64,000 nucleotides of DNA, from assembly GCF_024347675.1 (NCBI RefSeq), contig NZ_AP024882.1:1426001-1490000 (forward strand), in the 5' to 3' direction. This DNA comes from Vibrio ishigakensis. Its GTDB lineage: Bacteria; Pseudomonadota; Gammaproteobacteria; Enterobacterales; Vibrionaceae. Positions 8,649-15,612 of this stretch are shown here, piece by piece. Position 1 is the stretch's first letter. Every line of letters starts with the position of its first letter. Under the pieces are notes generated by a model. It was not told the DNA's origin and did not search any database. It was given only the letters and a program-made list of their open reading frames with translations. Made by a program: the position numbers and the translations under genes.

Positions 8649-8787
8649 ATGAGCACGCTCCTTGTTACTCTTTGAAGATGAGTCTTTTGGTGCCTCATCT
8701 CGCTCTATCATATTCATTAATCTATGTTTTATCATTTTTTTAACCTCGCGGAAACGTTTTACCTCACGCAAATTCGACAAAAGATAA

Positions 8788-9447
8788 TTAAACCGACTCA
8801 GCAGAAAAACTTAAAGATGAAATGCGAGTCTCTAATTTGCGCTTAATAACTTTGGGTAGGAATTTGAAGCTTGAGATGACCTTTAGCCACTGGCTCCCAA
8901 TCAATGACTCTTGATGCTGATTGAGTATGATGGCGAGCAAGTTAGCGTTAGCATTGGTAAGTGTCTCGACAGCTTGGTCTACTTCCTCTTTGGTGTCTTC
9001 ACCCCCATTAGTCATTAAAACCGTATTGCAGCACAGACTACTTAGCATGGATGTTGAGATATGACCGTTGTCTACCGTGCCGGCATCGATCACTACGCGG
9101 TCATACTCATCTAGCCAATAGGCCAGTGATTGTTTAAAGGTCTCTGGGTCTTGTAGCATTAATTTATCTGCGCGACTGCTGGGTGCTGGCATACCTGAGA
9201 ACAGGCGGTGGCTTTCTTTATGGCTGATCAGTAGTTTTCCTCCTTGGTTGTTAAAATGGATGGATTCAAAGGCAGGGTTATCAAGGTTTAGGTCTACTAA
9301 TAGGGTTCGAAAACCTGCCAGCATGTAGCGCTCGGTGAGTGCCATCGCCATCTCAGTAACGCCAGAGTGAGCTGAGACTGAGCTTAGGCACACACAGCGA
9401 CTGCTGTTTATCTCCAGTTGTATAAAGATTTGTTCTGAACGTGTCAT
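8788..9447 (-). CDS. sypD: SypD-like ParA/CpsD-type protein with degenerate P-loop
   Basis: The protein has 219 residues and the fold order of the cytoplasmic tyrosine-kinase domain of Wzc/CpsD: a strand, a P-loop region, then the Walker A' strand TLLVDLNLDNP, and DRVVIDAGTVDNG. The Walker A segment, however, reads SVSAHSGVTEM. It lacks the GxGKS/T lysine, and no C-terminal tyrosine cluster is visible. It is therefore probably a structural or regulatory partner of the export channel rather than an active BY-kinase. It starts 2 bp after the sypC stop. The position matches sypD of V. fischeri. Confidence 0.75.
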   Translation of the reverse strand: MTRSEQIFIQLEINSSRCVCLSSVSAHSGVTEMAMALTERYMLAGFRTLLVDLNLDNPAFESIHFNNQGGKLLISHKESHRLFSGMPAPSSRADKLMLQDPETFKQSLAYWLDEYDRVVIDAGTVDNGHISTSMLSSLCCNTVLMTNGGEDTKEEVDQAVETLTNANANLLAIILNQHQESLIGSQWLKVISSFKFLPKVIKRKLETRISSLSFSAESV

Positions 9448-9449
9448 GG

Positions 9450-11549
9450 CTACAGGGCTCCGATTAGTACGATAGTGGTGGCAATCTTTAATACATCGTC
9501 TAAGCCGTCACGTGCTTTTTGCATAAAGCTTTCACGCTGATGAGGAATATAGATGGTATCGCCCGCGCGGATGATAGGCAGTTTTCTAAAGTTTGCGGTC
9601 TTGCTAAATTCAATCAGGTCAAAGGTGCGTGCCTGGCTTTGGCTGGTTGATAGATTCACCACACTGATTTTCTCTAGGAATGCTTGGTCGCTTGGGCCGC
9701 CAGCTTCTGCTAGCAAATCAAGAATGGTCATGTTGTCATCAAATACATAGCGACCTGGGCTGTTCACTGCACCTAGTACGCGCACTGTGGTCTCTTTAGG
9801 ACGGTCTAGCCAGTTCTTGTCTTTCTCTGGGATATAGATGGTATCGCCAGTGGTTACCTGAGGCAGTAGTGATTCGTCACCGGTTTCAAAGTAAAGCGCT
9901 AGATTTAGCTTGCTCACCATAGAGTAAGTTTTGTCTCTATGAGTAATGCGGATATTGTGAATATCAGCGTCTTTTGTTGGGCCGTCCGCTGCTGACAGGA
10001 TGTCTAGGAAGTGCATCTCTTTGGTGAAGCGATAGCGACCTGGAGCGTTTACCTGCCCGAATACATAGATAGAAGCGTCAGAGCTTTGGCGTACCCACTG
10101 AGATTTATTATCTGATGGGTCTTGTGGTAGGTCGTGTACACGTACGATAGCGCCAGCGGTGATCTGTGGCAGTTCTGATTTGCGTGCGCCATTTTTGATA
10201 AAGGAATCAAGGTCAAAGACTTCTCTTGTCCCTGCGCCATCCACCACTTCAATGGTTGTGGTGTCCGCACGCAGTGTTGGGCCGCCTACGTGCGCTAGAA
10301 GATCCATCAGATCCATTTCGTCAGACCACTCGATACGTCCTGGGCGAACCACCTCGCCGATAACGCTTACCGCTCTGTCTGGAGAGACCTTAAGCCATGA
10401 TTTTTCGTTCATGTCGGTTTTTTCTGGTACGAAGATAGCGTCACCGGCTTGAATTAGAGGAGGGCGTTTACTGTTGATGCCTTCGGTGTAGGCAGTAAGG
10501 TCGAATTTAAACACACGGCCGCTCGCTTTGATGATGCGGATCTGGCGAGACTCAGCAAAACGGGTTGGGCCGCCGGCGTTAGCAAGGATGTCCATAAAGG
10601 TCGCGCCTTTCTTACCCTCGAAAGCACCCGGAGAGGCAACTTCACCCATTACATACACTATGTTAGAGCCAGCTTTGATTTCCTCTTCCATCTTAGGTAC
10701 GAAGATAGTCGCGCCCGGTTGCAGTTTTGGTAGTAGGCTGGAATCCCCTGAGTCAAGGTAGCGTTTAAGGTTAAAAAGAGTCGGTTGGTTATTTGAGATA
10801 ACGCGGATTTGCTCAACACTGGCGTAGCGAGTCACGCCGCCTGAGCGCATTAGGATATCTACTAGATCAGTGTCAGGTTTGTAGCTAAATGAACCTGGTG
10901 CGTTAACCTCACCAAACACCTTAATCGCTTTACGCGCATCTGCGCTGTCACCCGCATTTGCCAGTTTTGAGGCATCAAACTCTTGCTCGATGTTACCCAC
11001 TAGAGGTGATGCAGGAACAAAAAGCGAGTCCAATGATTCAAGTTTAGGAAGGTTGTCGTCGTTGCCTGAGTCTAGAAATGCTTTGTAGTTAAACTCTTGG
11101 CTCTTACCGTTGCGGCGCAGTTTTAGTTTATTTAGTTGTGCGCCAGGGCGAAGGCCACCTGCCGCATACAGTGCCATCTGTACGGTCGCAGTTTGAGGCA
11201 ATGTGTACTCGCCTGGTGAGCGCACATAGCCTTGGATTGAAACTAGGATCTGCTTTTGCGCGATGAAAATGCGCACATTAGACAGGTCGCGGTAAGCGGT
11301 ATTTAGGGCATCTTTTACCACTTTTTCTAGTTGGTCTTCTTCAAAGCCTGCCACATACACAGGTCCTACTTCTGGAAGAGAGATACGACCTGTTTTATCT
11401 ACCTGAAAACCTTTATTTAGTGATGCTTCACCAGGTAAATTTACCTGAACCAAATCGCCGATCTGTACTGCTTTTGCAAGCGCTAAGTGAGAGGTCGTTA
11501 GCAGGATACCTAGCATCACGGCCTTGATGATGTGTTTAACGGTTAACAT
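9450..11549 (-). CDS. sypC: SypC-like polysaccharide export protein with six SLBB repeats
   Basis: This protein of 699 residues has a signal peptide (about 1-25, cleaved after HLALA). It continues with a Poly_export (Wza-like) domain (about 28-110, starting VQIGDLVQVNLPGEA) and then six SLBB domains with about 110-residue spacing. Each SLBB domain begins with a variant of hxGxVxxPGxh: QGYVRSPGEY, FGEVNAPGSF, MGEVASPGAF, IGEVVRPGRI, FGQVNAPGRY and LGAVNSPGRY. The C-terminus ends in a short hydrophobic segment (VLKIATTIVLIGAL). It is inferred to form the outer-membrane/periplasmic export conduit. No lipobox cysteine is seen, unlike classical Wza. The start overlaps sypB by 14 bp. Confidence 0.88.
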   Translation of the reverse strand: MLTVKHIIKAVMLGILLTTSHLALAKAVQIGDLVQVNLPGEASLNKGFQVDKTGRISLPEVGPVYVAGFEEDQLEKVVKDALNTAYRDLSNVRIFIAQKQILVSIQGYVRSPGEYTLPQTATVQMALYAAGGLRPGAQLNKLKLRRNGKSQEFNYKAFLDSGNDDNLPKLESLDSLFVPASPLVGNIEQEFDASKLANAGDSADARKAIKVFGEVNAPGSFSYKPDTDLVDILMRSGGVTRYASVEQIRVISNNQPTLFNLKRYLDSGDSSLLPKLQPGATIFVPKMEEEIKAGSNIVYVMGEVASPGAFEGKKGATFMDILANAGGPTRFAESRQIRIIKASGRVFKFDLTAYTEGINSKRPPLIQAGDAIFVPEKTDMNEKSWLKVSPDRAVSVIGEVVRPGRIEWSDEMDLMDLLAHVGGPTLRADTTTIEVVDGAGTREVFDLDSFIKNGARKSELPQITAGAIVRVHDLPQDPSDNKSQWVRQSSDASIYVFGQVNAPGRYRFTKEMHFLDILSAADGPTKDADIHNIRITHRDKTYSMVSKLNLALYFETGDESLLPQVTTGDTIYIPEKDKNWLDRPKETTVRVLGAVNSPGRYVFDDNMTILDLLAEAGGPSDQAFLEKISVVNLSTSQSQARTFDLIEFSKTANFRKLPIIRAGDTIYIPHQRESFMQKARDGLDDVLKIATTIVLIGAL

Positions 11550-12345
11550 GCTGACCTCCTGTCGAAATCACTTCTATGCTCACGCGGCGGTTGGTAAGTT
11601 TGGTAGCCTCTGAGTCGCCTTGATACAGTGGAAGGCTTTCCCCAACGGCTTGGGTTTGGATGCGGTTTGGCGATAGGCCAAAAATGGTAAGGTAACGCTC
11701 AACCTGTTTAGCACGGCCCATAGCGAGGTCTTGGTTGTATTCCACCGAGCCGTCCTTGTCGGCGTGGCCAGTAACACTCAGGTTCAAACTCTTGTGCTGC
11801 TTCAAAAGGTTGGCCGCCTCTGCAAGGTGCCCCATGTATTTAGGGTTGATCTCAATAGAGGCCTTAGCGAACTGGTTATCAATATTCAGTAGGTTGTAGA
11901 TCTTCTCGATCATCGCCATTTGATGTTGATAATCGGCATCATTTAGTGGTGGCTCGCAACGGGTTTCGGCTGTTACATAGTCAAGCTGTCGCTCTAGTTT
12001 ACTAAGCTGCTTACGCTGAATGACGATGTCGTTTGCGGCGTCTAATAGCAAACCTGCTTCAAGCTCGCGGGCGATGCGCTTCTCTTTAGTTTGAGCCTGT
12101 ACGACAGCGGCTGGAAAACACCATTCCGCGCCTTGGGTGATCAGGGCGTCAAGCTGGAGCTTCGCAAGATGAAAATCAAAACGAAGTCCGTGCTCGGGTC
12201 CTAGTGGCTCATCTGGCATAACAGGAGAGAAGTCATTGAGCACCGTGTATTCTCCCAAACCGCCATTTCCCTCTGGCGGGTAACTGCTACAACCCACGGC
12301 TGTAATGGCTAGTAGCAGTGCTGAGCTTGATTTAAGTGAAAACAT
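11536..12345 (-). CDS. sypB: SypB-like OmpA-family lipoprotein
   Basis: The 269-residue protein has a lipoprotein signal peptide with the lipobox AVGC (Cys about 19). A mid-region rich in helices follows, then a C-terminal OmpA peptidoglycan-binding domain (NLSVTGHADKDGSVEYNQDLAMGRAKQVERYL). It should sit in the outer membrane and hold peptidoglycan, anchoring the export machinery. It follows sypA by 31 bp and overlaps sypC, as in V. fischeri sypABC. Confidence 0.88.
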   Translation of the reverse strand: MFSLKSSSALLLAITAVGCSSYPPEGNGGLGEYTVLNDFSPVMPDEPLGPEHGLRFDFHLAKLQLDALITQGAEWCFPAAVVQAQTKEKRIARELEAGLLLDAANDIVIQRKQLSKLERQLDYVTAETRCEPPLNDADYQHQMAMIEKIYNLLNIDNQFAKASIEINPKYMGHLAEAANLLKQHKSLNLSVTGHADKDGSVEYNQDLAMGRAKQVERYLTIFGLSPNRIQTQAVGESLPLYQGDSEATKLTNRRVSIEVISTGGQHVNR

Positions 12346-12376
12346 AATGCGTCGTCCTTGAGCGTTAGGGTATTGC

Positions 12377-12712
12377 TTAGTGTGCGTATTCGTACTGAGC
12401 TTCTTTGTTTACCGGTATTGCTTGACCGATACGAAGAAGTTCCATCATTTTCAATGGCTGGCCGTGTGCGTTTTGAATGCACATGTCACGATTGCTCTCT
12501 ACTAGGCGTTTGTACAGATACACGATTGCACCTATGCCCGAGGTATCTAGGAACTCTACTTGGTTTAGATCCATCTCGATTTGAGGGTGGTTGTCGTTCG
12601 CTAGTAGGTCATCGATGCACTGTTGCATTGTTTTGCTGTTTGACGCATCAAAGTCACCGATTACTGAAAGGGTTAGACAGTTGTGGCTAGTTTCAAATTT
12701 GCGAAGTTCCAT
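12377..12712 (-). CDS. sypA: SypA-like STAS-domain regulator (start corrected to 12712)
   Basis: This is a 111-residue single STAS domain (anti-sigma-factor antagonist type). The phosphorylatable serine motif FLDTSGIGAIVYLYK gives Ser58, equivalent to the SypE-controlled serine of V. fischeri SypA. The frame extends to 12793, but that start lies upstream of the sigma-54 promoter at 12754-12769. The ATG at 12712, with a GGAGC ribosome site and the MELRKFE start, is therefore used. It is the first gene of the main syp-like operon. The usual kinase/phosphatase SypE is not encoded in the window, so its phosphorylation control must be lost or supplied elsewhere. Confidence 0.9.
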   Translation of the reverse strand: MELRKFETSHNCLTLSVIGDFDASNSKTMQQCIDDLLANDNHPQIEMDLNQVEFLDTSGIGAIVYLYKRLVESNRDMCIQNAHGQPLKMMELLRIGQAIPVNKEAQYEYAH

Positions 12713-12753
12713 AATCTTGCTCCATGCGGTTTGATAAAACTCACGGAGACTAC

Positions 12754-12769
12754 TGCAGTATGCGTGCCA
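12754..12769 (-). promoter_or_regulatory. Sigma-54 promoter of sypA
   Basis: On the minus strand the sequence is TGGCAC-GCATA-CTGCA, with a perfect -24 box and one mismatch in -12. The predicted start of transcription is near 12742, 30 bp ahead of the sypA ATG. Two SypG-element matches lie 50 and 100 bp further upstream. Confidence 0.9.
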
Positions 12770-12808
12770 ACTTTTAAAGCACTTTTTTATCAATGACTTA
12801 AGTATTGA

Positions 12809-12823
12809 TTCTCAAAATGAGAG
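12809..12823. promoter_or_regulatory. SypG-binding element 1 ahead of sypA
   Basis: TTCTCAAAATGAGAG fits TTCTCA-N3-TGMDWN and is a near-perfect inverted repeat. It is centred about 50 bp upstream of the sypA -24 box. Confidence 0.8.
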
Positions 12824-12859
12824 AGGGATTCTGTGTGCGGGAAACAGGAAGAAGGGTGA

Positions 12860-12874
12860 TTATCAATCTGAGAA
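12860..12874. promoter_or_regulatory. SypG-binding element 2 ahead of sypA
   Basis: Read on the minus strand, TTCTCAGATTGATAA fits TTCTCA-N3-TGMDWN. It is centred about 100 bp upstream of the sypA -24 box and 51 bp from element 1, so the two lie on a similar helical face (about five turns apart). Confidence 0.65.
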
Positions 12875-12895
12875 TTACGGGTCTTTAGAAATGAG

Positions 12896-12917
12896 AAAGC
12901 CAGCGTCTGCTGGCTTT
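12896..12917 (-). terminator. Terminator after the RRM gene
   Basis: AAAGCCAGC and GCTGGCTTT form a 9-bp stem around a 4-nt loop, just downstream of the RRM gene at 12927 and before the sypA regulatory region. The T-tract is weak. Confidence 0.6.
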
Positions 12918-12926
12918 AATGGGGAA

Positions 12927-13166
12927 TCAGTCTTTCGCTACCTTAACTCGAATCTTGCTCTTAGCGACCTTAGATTCATGAAGGGCTTTTATCGCCTGCT
13001 GAGCTTCTTCTGGATTTGGCATCTCTACAAAAGCGAAGCCTTTAGACTGTCCAGTTTCTTGGTCGAGAACCAGATTACAAGCCTTAACAGTGCCATGCTC
13101 AGTAAATAGAACACGTACTTCGTGCTCAGTGGTAGTGCGCGCAAGATTGCGAACCAGTAATTTCAT
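12927..13166 (-). CDS. Small RRM-type RNA-binding protein
   Basis: The 79 residues form one RNA recognition motif. RNP2 is LLVRNL at the N-terminus and RNP1 is KGFAFVEM in the middle, and both keep the aromatic pattern needed for RNA contact. The basic C-terminus (SKIRVKVAKD) may add RNA affinity. Such single-RRM proteins are widespread in Vibrio and other gammaproteobacteria, but their targets are largely unknown. It lies alone between the syp regulatory region and the hybrid kinase, with a terminator behind it. Whether it affects syp mRNA is an open question. Confidence 0.88.
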   Translation of the reverse strand: MKLLVRNLARTTTEHEVRVLFTEHGTVKACNLVLDQETGQSKGFAFVEMPNPEEAQQAIKALHESKVAKSKIRVKVAKD

Positions 13167-13232
13167 AGTAATTGCCTTGTGTTTTATTGCGCGCTGATTG
13201 TGGCAGTGTTAGCGATATAAAACAACATATGC

Positions 13233-14948
13233 TTAAGGATGGCACCATTTGGTCAGTAGATGGAGCAAATCTGCGGCGCGATAAGGCTTGGTAAGCACAT
13301 CATCCATACCGCAGTCGAAACATAGCGCACGCTCTGTCTTGGTCGTGCTGGCGGTAAGCGCGATGATGGGCTTTGTAAACGCTCTTTCGCGGAGTTTGGT
13401 GGTCGCCTCAAAGCCGTCCATTTCTGGCATGCGGCAGTCCATTAAAATAATGTCGTACTCTTTTGACTTGGCCGCTTCTAGGGCTTCAATACCGTTATTG
13501 GTGATATCTGGCTTGATGGAGAGCTTAGACAGCATCTCTTTTATGATGATTTGATTCATCTTGATATCATCTACAACCAACACGCTCAGATGCGCGAACT
13601 CCTCGGCCTGATTAGTGTTATCAGGCAGAAGCTCGGGTGCATCTTCTGCTTTGACGTCAGGAAGAGGAATAAAGCCACTAAAGGTGGTGCCTTCACCTGG
13701 TTCGCTCTCCAAATTGATATCGCCACCCATCAAAGACACAAGTTGTTGACAGATAGCGAGACCCAGGCCTGTTCCCTCATGATTTCGTTCGCTGGAGTCA
13801 TGAGCTTGAATAAAGGGTTGGAATAGCTTTTCTTGGGCCTCGTCACTGATACCGATTCCAGTATCTTCAACCTGAAAGGCGAGCTTCTGTGCTTGCCACT
13901 TCAGGGTAAGGGTGACACTGCCTTGATCGGTAAACTTAATCGCGTTACCAATCAGGTTTACAAAGATCTGGGTAATACGCTCAAGGTCACCCTCTACGCT
14001 AGCAGGAAAATCAGCCTCAGTTTTTATCTGAAATTGAAGGGACTTTTCTTGAGCCCGGGTCTCGAAAATACCCTTGAGGGTTGTGATTAATGCCTCGAGC
14101 TTAAATTTACGCGGCAGCAGGGTAAACATATTGGCGGAGATCTTACTGAAATCCAGAAGGTCATTGATGATAACCCGTAAGAATTCACCCGATTGACTGA
14201 GGTTACTCACCAGCTCTTGTTGGTGATTGTTAAGCTGTGTCATCTGAAGGAGCTCTGAGCTTCCCAATAAACCGTTGAGAGGCGTTCTTAGCTCATGGTT
14301 TATCATGGCCAGAAAGTCTCTGGTGGCTCGTTCTGATTCTTCAGCACGCTTACGAGATTCGATGTTTCTTAAGATGATGTGCTGTCGATTCACTGCGCCG
14401 CAAAGCAAATCAGCAATGAGTTGCAGCGGCTTTTCAATGAACTCTAGGTCTTGGTCAATGGGTTCTATACCCGTACTCAATACTCCAATACGCTTACGAT
14501 TAACCACTAGCGGAATAGAGTAGGTATTATCGCTCCAAGAGGGCTTAGTAGCATTGTTGGTATCTATACACTCACAGCCGAACTTATTCTTTTTTAGCCC
14601 AAGGTTTAAATCAGAGAGCAGACTGAGGGAGCAGTGAGCAATAACCGCACATTCTTTAATACGACTGACGTATTTGGCGAGCAACACATCATCGAGTTGT
14701 TGGTTTAGGAAGGTTTTACCGAAATAGATAAGAAGGGCATCCACCTGCTGTTGAAACTCTAGCTTTATTAGGTTTTGCGCAGATGATTCTTCCAGTTGTG
14801 CGACCGCCAACTCAAGCTTTTGGCTGGACTCGTAAAGCTCGAGACTCTTTTGCTCAAGAAGTACTTCAGCCTGTTTCCTAGAGGCGGTTTCGCGAGCTAA
14901 CTTGCGTTGTAGGGCACGTATTTCGGCAGCTGTGGGTTCTTGGTTCAT
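13233..14948 (-). CDS. hahK: H-NOX-associated hybrid histidine kinase (HahK/HqsK/HnoK type)
   Basis: This is a cytoplasmic hybrid kinase of 571 residues with no membrane segments. Residues 5-65 form a coiled coil, and about 70-190 a GAF-like sensory region containing several cysteines. HisKA has phospho-His218 (INHELRTPLNG). HATPase_c has an N box (NLIGNAIKFTD), DTGIGI and GTGLGLAI. The C-terminal receiver has Asp504 (ILMDCRMPEMDG). There is no HPt domain, so output needs a separate HPt protein. It lies 19 bp after an H-NOX gene, the classic pairing in which NO-bound H-NOX controls the kinase. In V. fischeri the equivalent pair (HnoX/HahK) controls syp transcription in response to NO; in V. 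harveyi the homologue HqsK feeds quorum sensing. Here the pair sits next to the syp locus itself. Confidence 0.9.
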   Translation of the reverse strand: MNQEPTAAEIRALQRKLARETASRKQAEVLLEQKSLELYESSQKLELAVAQLEESSAQNLIKLEFQQQVDALLIYFGKTFLNQQLDDVLLAKYVSRIKECAVIAHCSLSLLSDLNLGLKKNKFGCECIDTNNATKPSWSDNTYSIPLVVNRKRIGVLSTGIEPIDQDLEFIEKPLQLIADLLCGAVNRQHIILRNIESRKRAEESERATRDFLAMINHELRTPLNGLLGSSELLQMTQLNNHQQELVSNLSQSGEFLRVIINDLLDFSKISANMFTLLPRKFKLEALITTLKGIFETRAQEKSLQFQIKTEADFPASVEGDLERITQIFVNLIGNAIKFTDQGSVTLTLKWQAQKLAFQVEDTGIGISDEAQEKLFQPFIQAHDSSERNHEGTGLGLAICQQLVSLMGGDINLESEPGEGTTFSGFIPLPDVKAEDAPELLPDNTNQAEEFAHLSVLVVDDIKMNQIIIKEMLSKLSIKPDITNNGIEALEAAKSKEYDIILMDCRMPEMDGFEATTKLRERAFTKPIIALTASTTKTERALCFDCGMDDVLTKPYRAADLLHLLTKWCHP

Positions 14949-14967
14949 TGAGTGACCCTGTCACTAT

Positions 14968-15510
14968 CTATGCTACAAGATTGAGTTTGAATCTTACTTC
15001 ACTGCCGCTGTCATTCAATGGGCTCATCTCAATCGCCACTTCTTGATTGAAGTGTTTAGAGCAACCCTTGATCAGTCCAAAGCATACGTGGGACATACAG
15101 CGGGCACTGCGATAATCCATCACCATCTCTGTTTCTGACTCAGAGATAAAGTCAAAGGTAGGGGGCACGGCATCTGGATAAAGCTTCTTCACCTCAACAT
15201 GGATGTACTCTTCCACGTGTCGGATAAACTCGAAACAGTTGTTACTGTTGTTTAGGCTAGCAGCAGGTGGCAGTGAGCGAAGCAGTTGTACAAACACCAC
15301 CTCACCAAAGGTTTCTTGGAGCTTGTCGGCAGGGATTTCGGTAACTTTGCTTAGATTAACGATAAGCTTGACCAAGTCTTTGTGGTCATAACTGCCCACG
15401 CTGGTGTAGATGCCCTGATCGTTCGACAGTTCTAGCACTTTATCCAGTACTTCAAGACCAAAGTTGTCTTCGACGATCTCTAAAAATTCGGTAAAAATGA
15501 TCCCTTTCAT
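14968..15510 (-). CDS. hnoX: H-NOX heme nitric-oxide sensor
   Basis: The protein has 180 residues, beginning with the canonical H-NOX start MKGIIFTEFLEIVE. The proximal heme ligand is His104 (EYIHVEVKKLYPDA), and the heme-propionate motif Y-x-S-x-R is complete (Tyr133, Ser135, Arg137 in MDYRSAR). The frame extends to 15558, but the ATG at 15510 has an AAGGA ribosome site and gives the family start. H-NOX binds NO at ferrous heme and inhibits its partner kinase. It forms a two-gene operon with the hybrid kinase. Cysteines at 138, 143 and 150 could support thiol/zinc redox sensing, as reported for some H-NOX proteins; that part is inference. Confidence 0.95.
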   Translation of the reverse strand: MKGIIFTEFLEIVEDNFGLEVLDKVLELSNDQGIYTSVGSYDHKDLVKLIVNLSKVTEIPADKLQETFGEVVFVQLLRSLPPAASLNNSNNCFEFIRHVEEYIHVEVKKLYPDAVPPTFDFISESETEMVMDYRSARCMSHVCFGLIKGCSKHFNQEVAIEMSPLNDSGSEVRFKLNLVA

Positions 15511-15575
15511 AATGCCGTCCTTAGCTAGGTTATGAAATAACTCTATCTTATAAAACAATTATTTAACAACTAAAA

Positions 15576-15595
15576 AATGCCCCCGAAGGGGCATT
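15576..15595 (-). terminator. Terminator after the glucosidase gene
   Basis: AATGCCCC and GGGGCATT form an 8-bp stem with a 4-nt loop (CGAA on the + strand, TTCG on the transcript), followed on the minus strand by TTTTT. It ends the gene at 15613-17244 and insulates hnoX from it. Confidence 0.85.
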
Positions 15596-15612
15596 GTTGT
15601 GATTCAGTTAAA

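Noticed and set aside
8649..8787. A longer HPt protein starting at TTG 8780 or ATG 8735
   Set aside because: The upstream residues are basic and low in conserved character, and the ATG at 8648 has the strongest ribosome site. Kept only as an alternative.
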